Positions 26,234-35,267 of a stretch of 64,000 nt of DNA are shown here, piece by piece. Both the position numbers and the translations under genes were made by a program. Origin of the DNA: Mycobacteriales bacterium (GTDB lineage Bacteria; Actinomycetota; Actinomycetes; Mycobacteriales; CADCTP01); the NCBI GenBank assembly GCA_035995165.1, contig DASYKU010000005.1, positions 1-64,000 on the forward strand, given 5' to 3'. The number at the start of each line of letters is the position of its first letter. The stretch's first letter is position 1. The notes below the pieces were generated by a model. It worked only from the letters and a program-made list of their open reading frames with translations, searched no databases and was not told where the DNA came from.

Positions 26234-26253
26234 CCCCCCAGAGAGAGAACCGC

Positions 26254-27057
26254 ATGACCGAATCCCCCACCCCCGTCGTCTTCATCCACGGCCTGTGGCT
26301 GCACCACACCAGCTGGGGCCCCTGGCAGGAGCTCTTCGCCGAGAACGGGTACGCCCCCATCGCCCCGGGCTGGCCCGGCGAGGAGGCCACCGTGGCCGCC
26401 ACCCGGGCCAACCCGGCGCCGATGGCCGGCTACGGCGTCGTCGAGGTCGCCAACCACTACGCCGAGGTGATCACCGCACTGCCGCAGCGGCCGATCGTCA
26501 TCGGCCACTCCTTCGGCGGGCTGGTCGCGCAGATCCTGCTCGGCCGCGGGCTGGCCGACGCCGCGGTCGCGATCGACCCGGCGCCGATCAAGGGCGTGCA
26601 GGTGCTGCCGATCTCGGCCCTGCGGGTCGCCTCGATCGCGCTGCGCAACCCGGCCAACAGCGGGAAGACGGTCGGGCTGAGCCTGGAGGAGTTCACCTAC
26701 GGCTTCGCCAACAACCGCACCCCGGCCGAGGCCTCGTCCCTGTACGACTCCTGGGCCATGCCGTCCCCGGGCAAGCCGCTGTTCCAGGCCGCGTCGGCCA
26801 ACTTCAACCTGCACGCGGCGACAACGGTGGACCTGCACAACTCGCACCGCGGTCCGCTGCTGATCACGCTGGGCGGCAAGGACCACACGGTGCCGCCGGC
26901 GATCTCGAAGTCGACGTACAAGCTGCACCACAGGAAGTCGTCGGCGGTGACCGAGCTGATCGAGTTCCCGGACGCCGACCACTCGCTGACCGTCGACTCG
27001 GACTGGCGCAAGATCGCCGACGCCGCCCTGGGCTGGCTGAAGAAGCAGAACCGCTAG
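26254..27057 (+). CDS. Cytosolic alpha/beta hydrolase
   Basis: 267 residues; AGAGAGA precedes the ATG. Motifs: PVVFIHGLWLHHTSW, nucleophile elbow GHSFGGLVAQ, acid LGGKDHTVPP, catalytic His DADHSLTVD. No signal peptide. It follows the secreted hydrolase by 20 bases; both could act in sequence on one substrate outside and inside the cell, but this is inference. A hairpin follows. Confidence 0.88.
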   Translation: MTESPTPVVFIHGLWLHHTSWGPWQELFAENGYAPIAPGWPGEEATVAATRANPAPMAGYGVVEVANHYAEVITALPQRPIVIGHSFGGLVAQILLGRGLADAAVAIDPAPIKGVQVLPISALRVASIALRNPANSGKTVGLSLEEFTYGFANNRTPAEASSLYDSWAMPSPGKPLFQAASANFNLHAATTVDLHNSHRGPLLITLGGKDHTVPPAISKSTYKLHHRKSSAVTELIEFPDADHSLTVDSDWRKIADAALGWLKKQNR

Positions 27058-27068
27058 GACTCCTGGCC

Positions 27069-27096
27069 CCGGGGCGGACAACGACGTCCGCCCCGG
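27069..27096. terminator. Bidirectional terminator between convergent genes
   Basis: CCGGGGCGGAC (27069-27079) pairs with GTCCGCCCCGG (27086-27096), loop of six. It fills the 40-base space between the hydrolase stop (27057) and the stop of the glycosyltransferase on the other strand (27098). Confidence 0.8.
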
Positions 27097-27097
27097 C

Positions 27098-28603
27098 TCA
27101 GAGGCCCGCCGGGTTCACGTTGCCCGGCAGGCGGTCGAAGACCGTCAGGAACGCGAACATCCGGGCCCGGTACGGGATGTGCCGCCGGTCCAGCGCGGCC
27201 CGGAACGCCGCGGTGGTCCCGTCCGCGTCGCTGCCGACGTACACGGGTGAGGCCGCCTGCTCGACCTCGCGCTGCGCGGCCGGGAACCGCGCCAGGCCGC
27301 CGGCGGTGGCGACGACCAGCCGGTCGCCGGCGACGTACTGCAGCGGCATCGCGGTCCAGTAGCCGGCGTACACGTCCCGGTGGCCCTCGCCGGCCAGCAC
27401 GGTGGTCACCTCGCGCAGCGCGCGGTCCCGGGCCGCTGTGCTGCCCGCGATGCCGGGGTAGAAGCCGTAGCTCAGCACCGCGCAGATCGCGACCACCGCG
27501 ACCGGTACGGCCCAGCGGCGGACCGGCACCAGCGCGGCCAGCCCGATCGCCAGCAGCTGGTACGTCCCGGCCAGATAGCGCGGCGTGCCGGTGTACCAGG
27601 TCGCGTCCGAGGCGGCCCAGAGCACCACCACGACCGGCGGCACCGCCAGCAGCAGGTCGCCCGGCCGGCGCCGGTCGGCCCGCAGGAAGTCGGCCAGCCC
27701 GCGCCGCCGCGCCAGCGCGACCCCGTACGCGGCCACCAGCCCGGCGACGACCGCGATCTGCACCGGCAGCCAGAGCCCGCCGTCGGCGTGGCTGTAGGTG
27801 ACGCCGGCGTACTGGCGCAGGATCGGCCCGAACAGGTTGCCGACCCGCTGCCAGACCGTGGTCTGCTCGGCCGGCGTCGAGGGCACCGGCAGCGTCCGGT
27901 GCACCGCGAGCGCGCCGAACAGCGGGGCCGCCCCGAGCACGAACCCGCCGGCGATCGCGGCCCAGCGGCGCAGGTCCCGGCCCAGCACCGGCAGCAGCCA
28001 CCCGAGGACCGGGATCAGCACGTAGAGCGCGGTGACCGCGGTCCAGACGCCGAGGCCGGCGACCAGGCCGGTCGCGAGGAGCCAGCGCGGACCCCGGGAC
28101 GCCCGCAGCGCGCACCAGAGCGCGGCGATGGTCAGGGTCTGCCCGGCCGCGTAGAAGCCGAGCGAGGTGACCGGGCCGATGATGTTGAACCAGGGCGAGA
28201 CCGCGTAGAGCGCGGCGGCCACGAGCGCCCGGGCCGGGTCGCCGAGCACGTCCCGGCCGACGACGTAGACCAGCGCGGCGGTGGCCATGCACAGCACGAC
28301 CAGCGGCAGCCGCAGGGTCAGCGCGTTCTGCGGGAGCCGGAGCACGGCGTACATCGCCGCCTCCAGGTACTGCTCCAGCGCGCCGCCGTAGTCCTGGCCG
28401 GCGTAGAACACGTACCCGTGGCCGGCCAGGATCCGGCGGACCATGATCCCGGTGGTGGCCTCGTCCGCGTTGAACTGCACGACCGGGCTGAGCAGGTACG
28501 CCAGCCGCGCCGCGCCCGCCGCGGCGACCACGAGCGCGACCGGCAGCGCCGTCCGGGACCGGGTCCGCGGCGGCCCGGCGGCCGTGTCCGCGGGCCTGCT
28601 CAC
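27098..28603 (-). CDS. GT39-like polytopic glycosyltransferase/mannosyltransferase
   Basis: 501 residues from GTG 28603, which overlaps the stop of the DUF3037 gene (GTGA). Ten to twelve transmembrane helices. The first extracytoplasmic loop carries VVQFNADEATTGIMVRRIL, where the Asp-Glu pair is the catalytic signature of GT-C dolichyl/polyprenyl-phosphate mannose transferases; another loop has GQDYGGALEQYLEAAMY. The C-terminal ~100 residues are soluble (DVYAGYWTAMPLQYVAG ... FLTVFDRLPGNVNP). Expected to use a lipid-linked sugar on the outer membrane face. Its coupling to a HipA-like kinase and DUF3037 is unusual. Confidence 0.82.
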   Translation of the reverse strand: MSRPADTAAGPPRTRSRTALPVALVVAAAGAARLAYLLSPVVQFNADEATTGIMVRRILAGHGYVFYAGQDYGGALEQYLEAAMYAVLRLPQNALTLRLPLVVLCMATAALVYVVGRDVLGDPARALVAAALYAVSPWFNIIGPVTSLGFYAAGQTLTIAALWCALRASRGPRWLLATGLVAGLGVWTAVTALYVLIPVLGWLLPVLGRDLRRWAAIAGGFVLGAAPLFGALAVHRTLPVPSTPAEQTTVWQRVGNLFGPILRQYAGVTYSHADGGLWLPVQIAVVAGLVAAYGVALARRRGLADFLRADRRRPGDLLLAVPPVVVVLWAASDATWYTGTPRYLAGTYQLLAIGLAALVPVRRWAVPVAVVAICAVLSYGFYPGIAGSTAARDRALREVTTVLAGEGHRDVYAGYWTAMPLQYVAGDRLVVATAGGLARFPAAQREVEQAASPVYVGSDADGTTAAFRAALDRRHIPYRARMFAFLTVFDRLPGNVNPAGL

Positions 28604-28989
28604 CGGACCGGTAACACCAGCGTGCGCAGCAGCCGGTCGGCGTCGGTGTCCGGGTCGTCGGTCAGCCCGGTGTGCACCGGGCCGGGCTGGACGACCGTGC
28701 TGCGCGGTGCGGTCAGCCAGCGGAACCGCTTGCCCCGGTCCTCCCGGGCCGGCGGTCCCGCGTCCGGCGACCCGCCGCAGATGTCGGCCGCGGCCTGCAA
28801 CGCGCGGCGGACCTGCGCCGGATCGGCGTCCGGGTCGAGCGCGCGCAGCCGGTCGTCGTCGAGCCAGACCCGGGAGCCGAGGTAGTCCAGCCGCTGGCAG
28901 TAGAGCAGCACGCCGGCGTTCATCGTCTCGCCGCGCTCGACCCGCGGGACCACCCGCAGCACCGCGTACTCGAACAGCTGCCGGGTCAC
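28600..28989 (-). CDS. DUF3037-family protein
   Basis: 129 residues from GTG 28989, which overlaps the stop of the HipA-like gene (GTGA). Family signature near the start: FEYAVLRVVPRVERGETMNAGVLLYCQ, then DYLGSRVWLDDDRLRALDPDAD and the Arg-rich KRFRWLTAPRSTVVQPG. DUF3037 genes are repeatedly found beside HipA-like kinase genes, in this order. Function unknown. Its own stop is overlapped by the glycosyltransferase start. Confidence 0.9.
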   Translation of the reverse strand: MTRQLFEYAVLRVVPRVERGETMNAGVLLYCQRLDYLGSRVWLDDDRLRALDPDADPAQVRRALQAAADICGGSPDAGPPAREDRGKRFRWLTAPRSTVVQPGPVHTGLTDDPDTDADRLLRTLVLPVR

Positions 28990-29789
28990 GAGGGACCGCC
29001 CAGCCAGCGCGGCCGGGAACCGCGCACCGGCGTCCGCTCGCCGGCCCCGGCCGCCGCGGCCTCGACCAGCCCGGGCACCCATTCACTCCTGGCCGCGATC
29101 CGTTCCAGCAGCCGGTCCACATAGGACTCCGGGCCGACGGTCAACCAGTCGGCCGGGACGTCCGCGACCGCCGCTGCGACCACCTCGCGGGTCACCACCG
29201 GCGCCAGCGCCGCGTCGGCGGCGGCCACGTCCGGGTCGCAGCCGATCAGCACGTGGTCAGCGGCCGCATACGGCCGGGCGGGCCAGCCGCCCGCGGTCGG
29301 CCAGTTGTGCTGGAACGTCAGCGTCGCCCCGTGGTCGATCAGGTACGGCCTCCCGTGCCAGTGCAGCAGGTTCGGGTTCCGCCAGGACCGGTCGACGTTG
29401 CCGACCAGCGCGTCGAACCAGAGCACCCGGCCGGCGAGGGACGGCTCCACCCGGAACGCGGCCGGGTCCAGGTCGAACGCGCCGGGCAGGTAGTCCATCC
29501 CGAGGTTGCGCCCGCCGCTGGCCCGCAGCAGCTCCTGCACCTCCTGGTCGGGCTCGCCGGCGGCCAGACCCGGGTCCACCTCGACGGTGACCAGGTCCGG
29601 CACCGGCAGGCCGAGCGCCCGGGCCAGCTGCCCGCTGACCACCTCGGCGACCAGCGTCGCGATGCCCTGCCCGGCGCCGCGGAACTTCACCACGTACGTC
29701 CCGAGGTCGTCGGCCTCCATCAGGCCGGGCAGAGACCCGCCCTCGCGCAGCGGCACCACGTACCGCGTCGCGCTTACCTCGCTCAGCAC
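28986..29789 (-). CDS. HipA-like (HipA_2) kinase-fold protein
   Basis: 267 residues from GTG 29789. Kinase-fold features are complete: N-lobe Lys in YVVKFRGAGQG, catalytic Asp133 and Asn138 in GNVDRSWRNPNLL, and metal-binding Asp152 in LIDHGATL. It lacks the HipB-like partner and the N-subdomain-1 of classical HipA toxins, so it is not a HipBA toxin-antitoxin pair. The target is unknown. It heads a three-gene series joined by GTGA overlaps (kinase, DUF3037, glycosyltransferase). Confidence 0.85.
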   Translation of the reverse strand: MLSEVSATRYVVPLREGGSLPGLMEADDLGTYVVKFRGAGQGIATLVAEVVSGQLARALGLPVPDLVTVEVDPGLAAGEPDQEVQELLRASGGRNLGMDYLPGAFDLDPAAFRVEPSLAGRVLWFDALVGNVDRSWRNPNLLHWHGRPYLIDHGATLTFQHNWPTAGGWPARPYAAADHVLIGCDPDVAAADAALAPVVTREVVAAAVADVPADWLTVGPESYVDRLLERIAARSEWVPGLVEAAAAGAGERTPVRGSRPRWLGGPS

Positions 29790-29811
29790 GCTTGCAGGGT
29801 AGGGCTCAGGC

Positions 29812-29991
29812 TCACTCCTGCTCGGAGTCGTCCTCGGGCGCGGCGTGGTCCGGCACGCCCGGGGTGGGGTCGCGGGCCAGGTCGATGAGCGGGCGGTCGC
29901 CGGCGTCGTCGGGCGCGAGGTGACGCGGCTCGGCGGTGTCGGCGATCGAGCCGGGCGTGCTGTTCGGCACGGCCGTCTCCGGGTCCGTCAC
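29812..29991 (-). CDS. Small acidic protein
   Basis: 59 residues from GTG 29991 with GGAGGA three bases upstream. Acidic and Pro-rich (MTDPETAVPNS ... APEDDSEQE), no hydrophobic segment, probably disordered. Lies 40 bases after the VWA gene and 22 bases before the HipA-like gene, on the same strand. Good ribosome site and position support it; function unknown. Confidence 0.6.
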   Translation of the reverse strand: MTDPETAVPNSTPGSIADTAEPRHLAPDDAGDRPLIDLARDPTPGVPDHAAPEDDSEQE

Positions 29992-30031
29992 GGGTCCTCC
30001 AGCGGGTCGGGGTCGCGAAAGACCTTACAGC

Positions 30032-31810
30032 TCACCGATTTACCATCGCCGCGAGGAAGACCTTGCCGATGTCGGTCGGCTGCTGGGCCCAGTACGTCCG
30101 GCCCCTGACCGCGGTCGCGGCCTGGTTCAGCGCGGTGACGTCCGCGTCCGCCCCGTACGCGATGAAGATCGCCGTGATCGGCTTCTTCGGGTTCGCGTGC
30201 GCGCGCAGCGAGGAGACCAGCTGCGGCAGGGCCAGCCCGGCGGCGTCCTCGTTCTTGCCGTCGGTCATCACGACCAGGATGTTCTGCTGGTCGGCCCGCC
30301 AGGTCCGCTGCACCTCGCGGTAGCCGGCGTCGATCGTGTCGTACAGGCCGGTGCTGCCGACGGCGTGCATCTGGTCGGCCGCGCCGATGATCAGCGCGCG
30401 CTGGTCGACCGGACCGACCCGGGTGCCCAGCGGCCGGCCGGGGACCAGCTGCTTGTAGTCGCGCGGCCCGTCCAGCAGCGAGGAGAACTCCCACAGCGCC
30501 AGCCGGGACCGTGCGTTGAACAGCCGCACCGACCCGGCCGCGGCCTTCTGGAACACCGCCAGCTTGGTCACCGGCAGGCCCGGGGCGAGCTCGGCCATCG
30601 AGCCCGAGGTGTCGATCGCGGCCAGCACGTTCGCCGGCCGGCGCAGCGCCCGCCAGCGCACCAGCGCCTGCGCGGTCTGGGCCGCGGCCGGCAGCGTCCG
30701 GGTCCGGTACGCCGGGGCCACCGTCCCGTTGCCCGCGGTCGCCGCCGGGATCGCCGCGGCCTTGTCCCGGAAACCGGCCTTCCCGTACGCGGCCCGGCCC
30801 TCGGGACCGAGCACGTAGTCGGCGAAGGCCTGCGCGACCTGCTTCTTCGGCCCGGTCACCCAGGTCCCGCGCAGCGTCAGGTACGGGTGGTCGGCGGCCG
30901 CGACGCCGTCCGCCGGGTAGACCGGCACCAGCTGGGCGACCTCGCCGCCCGCGTTGTGCTCCAGGACCTGCTGCTCGGTCGCGGGGAAGGCCGAGACCGG
31001 GCCCTTGCCGCCGGTGCGCTCGGCCAGCTGGGCGTCCGTCGCGTACAGCCCGACCGAGCGCTCCAGGGCCAGCTCGTTGGGGATCTCCTCCGGCTCGACC
31101 GCGCCGTCCCGGTCCACGTCGGTGACCGCGAGCAGGGTGTGCAGCGCGGCGGTCGAGCGGGTCGGGTCGCCCATGCCGATCACGAACGGGCCCCAGTTCC
31201 GGTGCCCGTACCGCCCCCAGGTCGGGTCCTGGGCCATCCCGGCCAGCACCGCCTGCCAGGACAGCTTCTGGGCCGGCCAGCCCAGCGCCCTGGCCCGGTC
31301 CCGCGCCACGGCCATGACCACCGGCGTGGTGGCCAGGCTCGGCCCGGTCCGGGGCAGCGCGGCGGCGGCCTCCGGACGGGGCGCGGCCAGCCCGGCCCAG
31401 ACCGCGGACTCCGGGGCCCAGACGTCCGGCTTGCCGCTGGGGGCGTCGGTGCCGAGGGTGGAGGCGACCGCCGCCGACTCGGCCGCGACCACCGCGACCG
31501 AGGCGCAGGCGGCGCCGACCCGGGGCTCGGTCAGCGACCACAGCGCCGCGAGCCGTTGCAGCACCGGGGCCTGGTCCGGGGACGCGGCCACCGTGGCGGT
31601 GGTCCGGGGGCCGGCACACCCGGTGTGCCCGGCCAGCTTCGCCGGGACGAACGAGCTGCCGATCAGCAGCGCGCCGACGACCAGCAGGATCGAGCCGGTG
31701 CCGACGGCGGCGGGGCCGATCCAGCCGGGCCGGCGGCCGACCACGCGCCGCGATTCGTACCAGGGCACTTCCTCGCCCGTGTCGCGACGGTGCCGGCCCG
31801 GATTCACCAC
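30032..31810 (-). CDS. Substrate-binding/VWA domain protein, membrane anchored
   Basis: 592 residues (GTG 31810; a second GTG follows). One transmembrane helix (about 36-56) with a charged cytoplasmic head (HRRDTGEEVPWYESRR), an extracytoplasmic substrate-binding-like region (about 75-370), then a von Willebrand A domain with MIDAS motif DTSGS (Asp400, Ser402, Ser404), the Thr site GSTGLYD and Asp site VVMTDGKNED. A perfect EF-hand-like loop DVDRDGAVEPEE occupies residues 231-242 in the binding region, which relatives I know do not have. The family is widespread in actinomycetes with unproven role. Confidence 0.85.
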   Translation of the reverse strand: MVNPGRHRRDTGEEVPWYESRRVVGRRPGWIGPAAVGTGSILLVVGALLIGSSFVPAKLAGHTGCAGPRTTATVAASPDQAPVLQRLAALWSLTEPRVGAACASVAVVAAESAAVASTLGTDAPSGKPDVWAPESAVWAGLAAPRPEAAAALPRTGPSLATTPVVMAVARDRARALGWPAQKLSWQAVLAGMAQDPTWGRYGHRNWGPFVIGMGDPTRSTAALHTLLAVTDVDRDGAVEPEEIPNELALERSVGLYATDAQLAERTGGKGPVSAFPATEQQVLEHNAGGEVAQLVPVYPADGVAAADHPYLTLRGTWVTGPKKQVAQAFADYVLGPEGRAAYGKAGFRDKAAAIPAATAGNGTVAPAYRTRTLPAAAQTAQALVRWRALRRPANVLAAIDTSGSMAELAPGLPVTKLAVFQKAAAGSVRLFNARSRLALWEFSSLLDGPRDYKQLVPGRPLGTRVGPVDQRALIIGAADQMHAVGSTGLYDTIDAGYREVQRTWRADQQNILVVMTDGKNEDAAGLALPQLVSSLRAHANPKKPITAIFIAYGADADVTALNQAATAVRGRTYWAQQPTDIGKVFLAAMVNR

Positions 31811-32084
31811 GCTGGCAGCTCCCTTCGAGGCTGGTTGAGTCGCCCGCTCGGAACGCCAGGCGCGGGCGTACTCGACCCCGAAGACACACTGCGCACATGC
31901 CGCAAGCAGGCCGTGACAGGTTACATCGCGTTCTCGCAGGTCTCAGCTATGAGTAAGGGTGACAAAATGCACCCGTTAGGGTGGCGCGGTCTACCTCACC
32001 GATGACTCAGGGTGTTGGTCCGTCGCGAGGCGGACGGCGTTCATCGCCGGCCGACGGCGTGCGTCCCCGGCTTGCAGACGAGCT

Positions 32085-32642
32085 CTAGCGGACCGACTCG
32101 ATGATCGTGTGCGAGATGGACCGGTCGAGCAGGCCGAGCACGTCCTCGCGGGACCGCTGCGGCTCGTCGTTCCAGTGGGCGAGCTCGCGGACCCGGGCGG
32201 CCCGGGCCGCGGGGTGGGCGGTGTCCGGCGGGCCGGCCGCGCCGGTGTCCTCGGCCAGCGCCTGCCAGAGCGTGTCGACCGCGAGCGCGGCCTGGCTGCG
32301 CCGGTCCTGCCGGTCGACGGTGGCGGAGGCGTGCGCGACGGCGCCGACCAGGCAGGCCCCGACCACGTCGGAGCGGGTGAGCAGGAGCAGCCCGAACGGG
32401 CTGACCGGCTTCGTCTCCCCGGTGCGGCCGCGGACCACGTAGAACGAGTCCTGGACCCAGCCGTCCGCGACCATGGCGCGGGCCCGCTCCAGCAACGCGG
32501 TGGTGCCCTCCAGCCGGCGGATCCGGTCCAGCTCGGCGTCCCGCTCGGGGCGGCGCAACCGCTCCCGTACCGCGGCCAGCCGGCCGGGCCGGCTCCTCCG
32601 GTCATCCGTCCGGACGGGCGGGTCGACGAGTCCGATGGCCAT
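32085..32642 (-). CDS. Hypothetical protein, possibly DUF6197 family
   Basis: 185 residues from ATG 32642, chosen because GGGGAGG lies five bases upstream; the longer reading from 32696 has no ribosome site. Soluble. The C-terminal stretch [26 protein letters not shown] resembles the WND-containing end of DUF6197 proteins, and [13 protein letters not shown] resembles their central CALGAL segment. Function unknown. Divergent from pgm with 99 bases between. The 274 bases downstream (to 31811) hold the VWA gene promoter, including an AT-richer stretch near 31915-31975. Confidence 0.6.
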   Translation of the reverse strand: MAIGLVDPPVRTDDRRSRPGRLAAVRERLRRPERDAELDRIRRLEGTTALLERARAMVADGWVQDSFYVVRGRTGETKPVSPFGLLLLTRSDVVGACLVGAVAHASATVDRQDRRSQAALAVDTLWQALAEDTGAAGPPDTAHPAARAARVRELAHWNDEPQRSREDVLGLLDRSISHTIIESVR

Positions 32643-32741
32643 GGCGGCCTCCCCGGGAGTGCGCTGAGGTTCCAGCAGAGCGTACGCCCGCGCCATGTCG
32701 GTAGGGTTTCGGTGACCAGCCACCGTCCGCGGAGGTCCGCG

Positions 32742-34382
32742 ATGCCGCCGTCCGATCGCGCCGGCCAGCCGGCGAGCCCCGCCGACCTCGTCGACGTCCC
32801 CAAGCTCGTCACGGCGTACTACGCCGAGCACCCGGACGTGAACCAGGTCGACCAGCGGGTCGCCTTCGGCACCTCCGGGCACCGGGGCTCGGCGTTGAGC
32901 CTGTCGTTCAACTCCGACCACATCGTCGCCACCAGCCAGGCGATCTGCGACTACCGGATGCGGGCCGGCACCGACGGGCCGCTGTTCCTCGGCCGGGACA
33001 CGCACGCGCTGTCCGAGCCGGCGTTCGTGGACGCGCTGGAGGTGTTCGCGGCCAACGACGTGCGGGTGCTGATCGACTCGCAGGACACGTACACGCCGAC
33101 GCCGGCGGTGTCGCACGCGATCCTCACCTACAACCGCGGCCGGACCGACGGGCTGGCCGACGGCGTGGTCGTCACGCCGTCCCACAACCCGCCCCGGGAC
33201 GGCGGCTTCAAGTACAACCCGCCCAACGGCGGGCCGGCCGACACCGACGCGACGAAGTGGATCCAGGACCGGGCCAACGAGCTGCTCGGTGACGGGCTCA
33301 AGGGCGTCCGCCGGGTCACGTACGCGCAGGCCCGCGCCGCCTCCACCACCGGCACCTTCGACTACGTCGATTCCTACGTCGGCGACCTCGGCGCCGCGCT
33401 CGACCTGGACGCGGTCCGCTCGGCCGGGATCCGGATCGGGGCCGACCCGCTCGGCGGCGCCTCGGTGCCGTACTGGGGGGAGATCGGCTCCCGCTACGGC
33501 CTGGACCTCACCGTGGTGAACCCGCTCGTGGACCCGACCTGGCGGTTCATGACGCTGGACTGGGACGGCAAGATCCGGATGGACTGCTCCTCGCCGTACG
33601 CGATGGCGTCGCTGATCCAGAACAAGGACCGCTACCAGATCGCCACCGGCAACGACGCGGACGCCGACCGGCACGGCATCGTCACCCCGGACGCCGGGCT
33701 GCTCAACCCGAACCACTACCTCGCGGTCGCGATCTCGTACCTGTTCGCGCACCGGGACGGCTGGCCGTCGAGCGCGGCGATCGGCAAGACCATCGTGTCC
33801 TCGCGGATGATCGACCGGGTCGCGGCCGACCTCGGCCGGCAGCTGATCGAGGTGCCGGTCGGGTTCAAGTGGTTCGTGCCGGGGCTGCTGGACTCCTCGG
33901 TCGGCTTCGGCGGTGAGGAGAGCGCCGGGGCGTCGTTCCTGCGCCGCGACGGCGCCACCTGGACGACCGACAAGGACGGCATCCTGCTGGCGCTGCTGGC
34001 CTCGGAGATCACCGCCGTCACCGGCCGGACGCCGGGCGAGCACTACGCGGACCTGGTCTCCCGCTTCGGCGACCCGGCGTACGCGCGGGTGGACGAGCCG
34101 GCGTCGCGGGAGCAGAAGGCCGCGCTGGCCGCACTCTCGCCCGAGCAGGTGAGCGCGACCGAGCTGGCCGGCGACCCGATCACCGAGAAGCTCACGTCCG
34201 CGCCGGGCAACGGCGCGGCCATCGGCGGGCTCGTGGTCCGCACCGAGCAGGCCTGGTTCGCGGCCCGCCCGTCCGGCACCGAGGACGTCTACAAGGTCTA
34301 CGCCGAGTCCTTCCGCGGCCCCGACCACCTCGCCAAGGTCCAGGAAGAAGCCCGCGCAGTCGTGAACGCCGCCCTCGGGTGA
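32742..34382 (+). CDS. pgm: Alpha-D-glucose phosphate-specific phosphoglucomutase
   Basis: 546 residues from ATG 32742, with GGAGG six bases upstream; this is exactly the length of E. coli Pgm. Interconverts glucose-1-phosphate and glucose-6-phosphate for glycogen, trehalose and cell-wall sugar synthesis. Motifs: [11 protein letters not shown], active-site Ser147 in [12 protein letters not shown], metal loop NDADADRHG, sugar loop [10 protein letters not shown], and phosphate-binding [15 protein letters not shown]. Confidence 0.97.
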   Translation: MPPSDRAGQPASPADLVDVPKLVTAYYAEHPDVNQVDQRVAFGTSGHRGSALSLSFNSDHIVATSQAICDYRMRAGTDGPLFLGRDTHALSEPAFVDALEVFAANDVRVLIDSQDTYTPTPAVSHAILTYNRGRTDGLADGVVVTPSHNPPRDGGFKYNPPNGGPADTDATKWIQDRANELLGDGLKGVRRVTYAQARAASTTGTFDYVDSYVGDLGAALDLDAVRSAGIRIGADPLGGASVPYWGEIGSRYGLDLTVVNPLVDPTWRFMTLDWDGKIRMDCSSPYAMASLIQNKDRYQIATGNDADADRHGIVTPDAGLLNPNHYLAVAISYLFAHRDGWPSSAAIGKTIVSSRMIDRVAADLGRQLIEVPVGFKWFVPGLLDSSVGFGGEESAGASFLRRDGATWTTDKDGILLALLASEITAVTGRTPGEHYADLVSRFGDPAYARVDEPASREQKAALAALSPEQVSATELAGDPITEKLTSAPGNGAAIGGLVVRTEQAWFAARPSGTEDVYKVYAESFRGPDHLAKVQEEARAVVNAALG

Positions 34383-34388
34383 GCGCCA

Positions 34389-34437
34389 TCGGGTCTCCGG
34401 GGTGATGGCCTCGGCGGGCTCGGTGGAGGAGACCCGA
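34389..34437. terminator. Long-loop hairpin between convergent pgm and DUF3152 genes
   Basis: TCGGGTCTCC (34389-34398) pairs perfectly with GGAGACCCGA (34428-34437), loop of 29. It lies between the two convergent stops, so it may end both transcripts. Confidence 0.55.
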
Positions 34438-34440
34438 CGG

Positions 34441-35235
34441 CTAATAGGCGACCGAGGGCCAGGGGTTCGCCTTGCAGCCGTAGAGGGATTTCGACTGCTG
34501 GACCATCACTGGAGCGGGGGCACCCGGCGCCGGGCAGGTCTTGTGGCCGTGGCCGAGCCGGTGCCCGACCTCGTGGTTGACGAGGTACTCGCGGTAGAGG
34601 TCGAGGTGTCCGCCGTACCAGGGCACCGCGTCGACCCAGCGCTTGGCGTTGAGGATCACCCTGTTGCCGTTGCGGCAGGAGAGCTCGCCGACCGTGTCGA
34701 GCGGGTAGCAGAGCTTGTCGACCAGCGTGGGCGACGCGAGGATCAGCTGGAACGACGCGTTCTGCGCGGTCCGGGTGAACGCGACGTGCTCGATCGGCTC
34801 CCAGCCGCGCGGGTCGGTCAGCGTGCGCTGGATCTGCGCCGCGATCGCCGGCCCGTCCAGCGGCAGCCCGGCCTCGATCTCCAGCGTGTAGCTCAGCGGG
34901 GTGCCGCGGCCGTCCGGCGCGACCTCACCCGGGACCACGGCCAGCCGGCCGGACGCGCTGTTCGGGATCGGCGCCTGGGTCGTCGGCGGCGGCGTGGCCG
35001 GCCGGGCTGTGGTCGGCTCCGGAGTGGGACCGGCCGTTGCCGGCGGGCTCGGCGCCGGCGTCGAGGCGACCGGCGTCGAGGCGGCCGCCGTCGTCGCGGC
35101 CGCGGCCCGCACCGTGTCGTCCCGGCCGCGCCCGAACGCCGGGCGGATCAGGACGGCCAGCGCGACGAGCGCGAGCACCGCGACCGGCACCGCCCAGCGG
35201 AGGGGATGACGCGACCCGCGGTGGTGAGACGGCAC
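34441..35235 (-). CDS. DUF3152 metzincin-like exported protein
   Basis: 264 residues. A basic head, one hydrophobic helix (about 13-33), a Thr/Ala/Pro-rich linker (about 40-90), then the DUF3152 domain. It contains HEVGHRLGHGH (His221, Glu222, His225, then two more His), an extended HExxHxxGHxH zinc motif typical of metzincin peptidases, plus four cysteines that could pair. The family is usually annotated only as DUF3152; a cell-surface protease role is inference. Confidence 0.85.
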   Translation of the reverse strand: MPSHHRGSRHPLRWAVPVAVLALVALAVLIRPAFGRGRDDTVRAAAATTAAASTPVASTPAPSPPATAGPTPEPTTARPATPPPTTQAPIPNSASGRLAVVPGEVAPDGRGTPLSYTLEIEAGLPLDGPAIAAQIQRTLTDPRGWEPIEHVAFTRTAQNASFQLILASPTLVDKLCYPLDTVGELSCRNGNRVILNAKRWVDAVPWYGGHLDLYREYLVNHEVGHRLGHGHKTCPAPGAPAPVMVQQSKSLYGCKANPWPSVAY

Positions 35236-35267
35236 GAGCGCCGAGCGTACGTGGTGTCAGACCTGAT

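Noticed and set aside
28986-29991. HipBA-type toxin-antitoxin pair made of the small acidic protein and the HipA-like kinase
   Set aside because: The small protein has no helix-turn-helix and the kinase lacks the classical HipA N-terminal part; the partner is more likely DUF3037.
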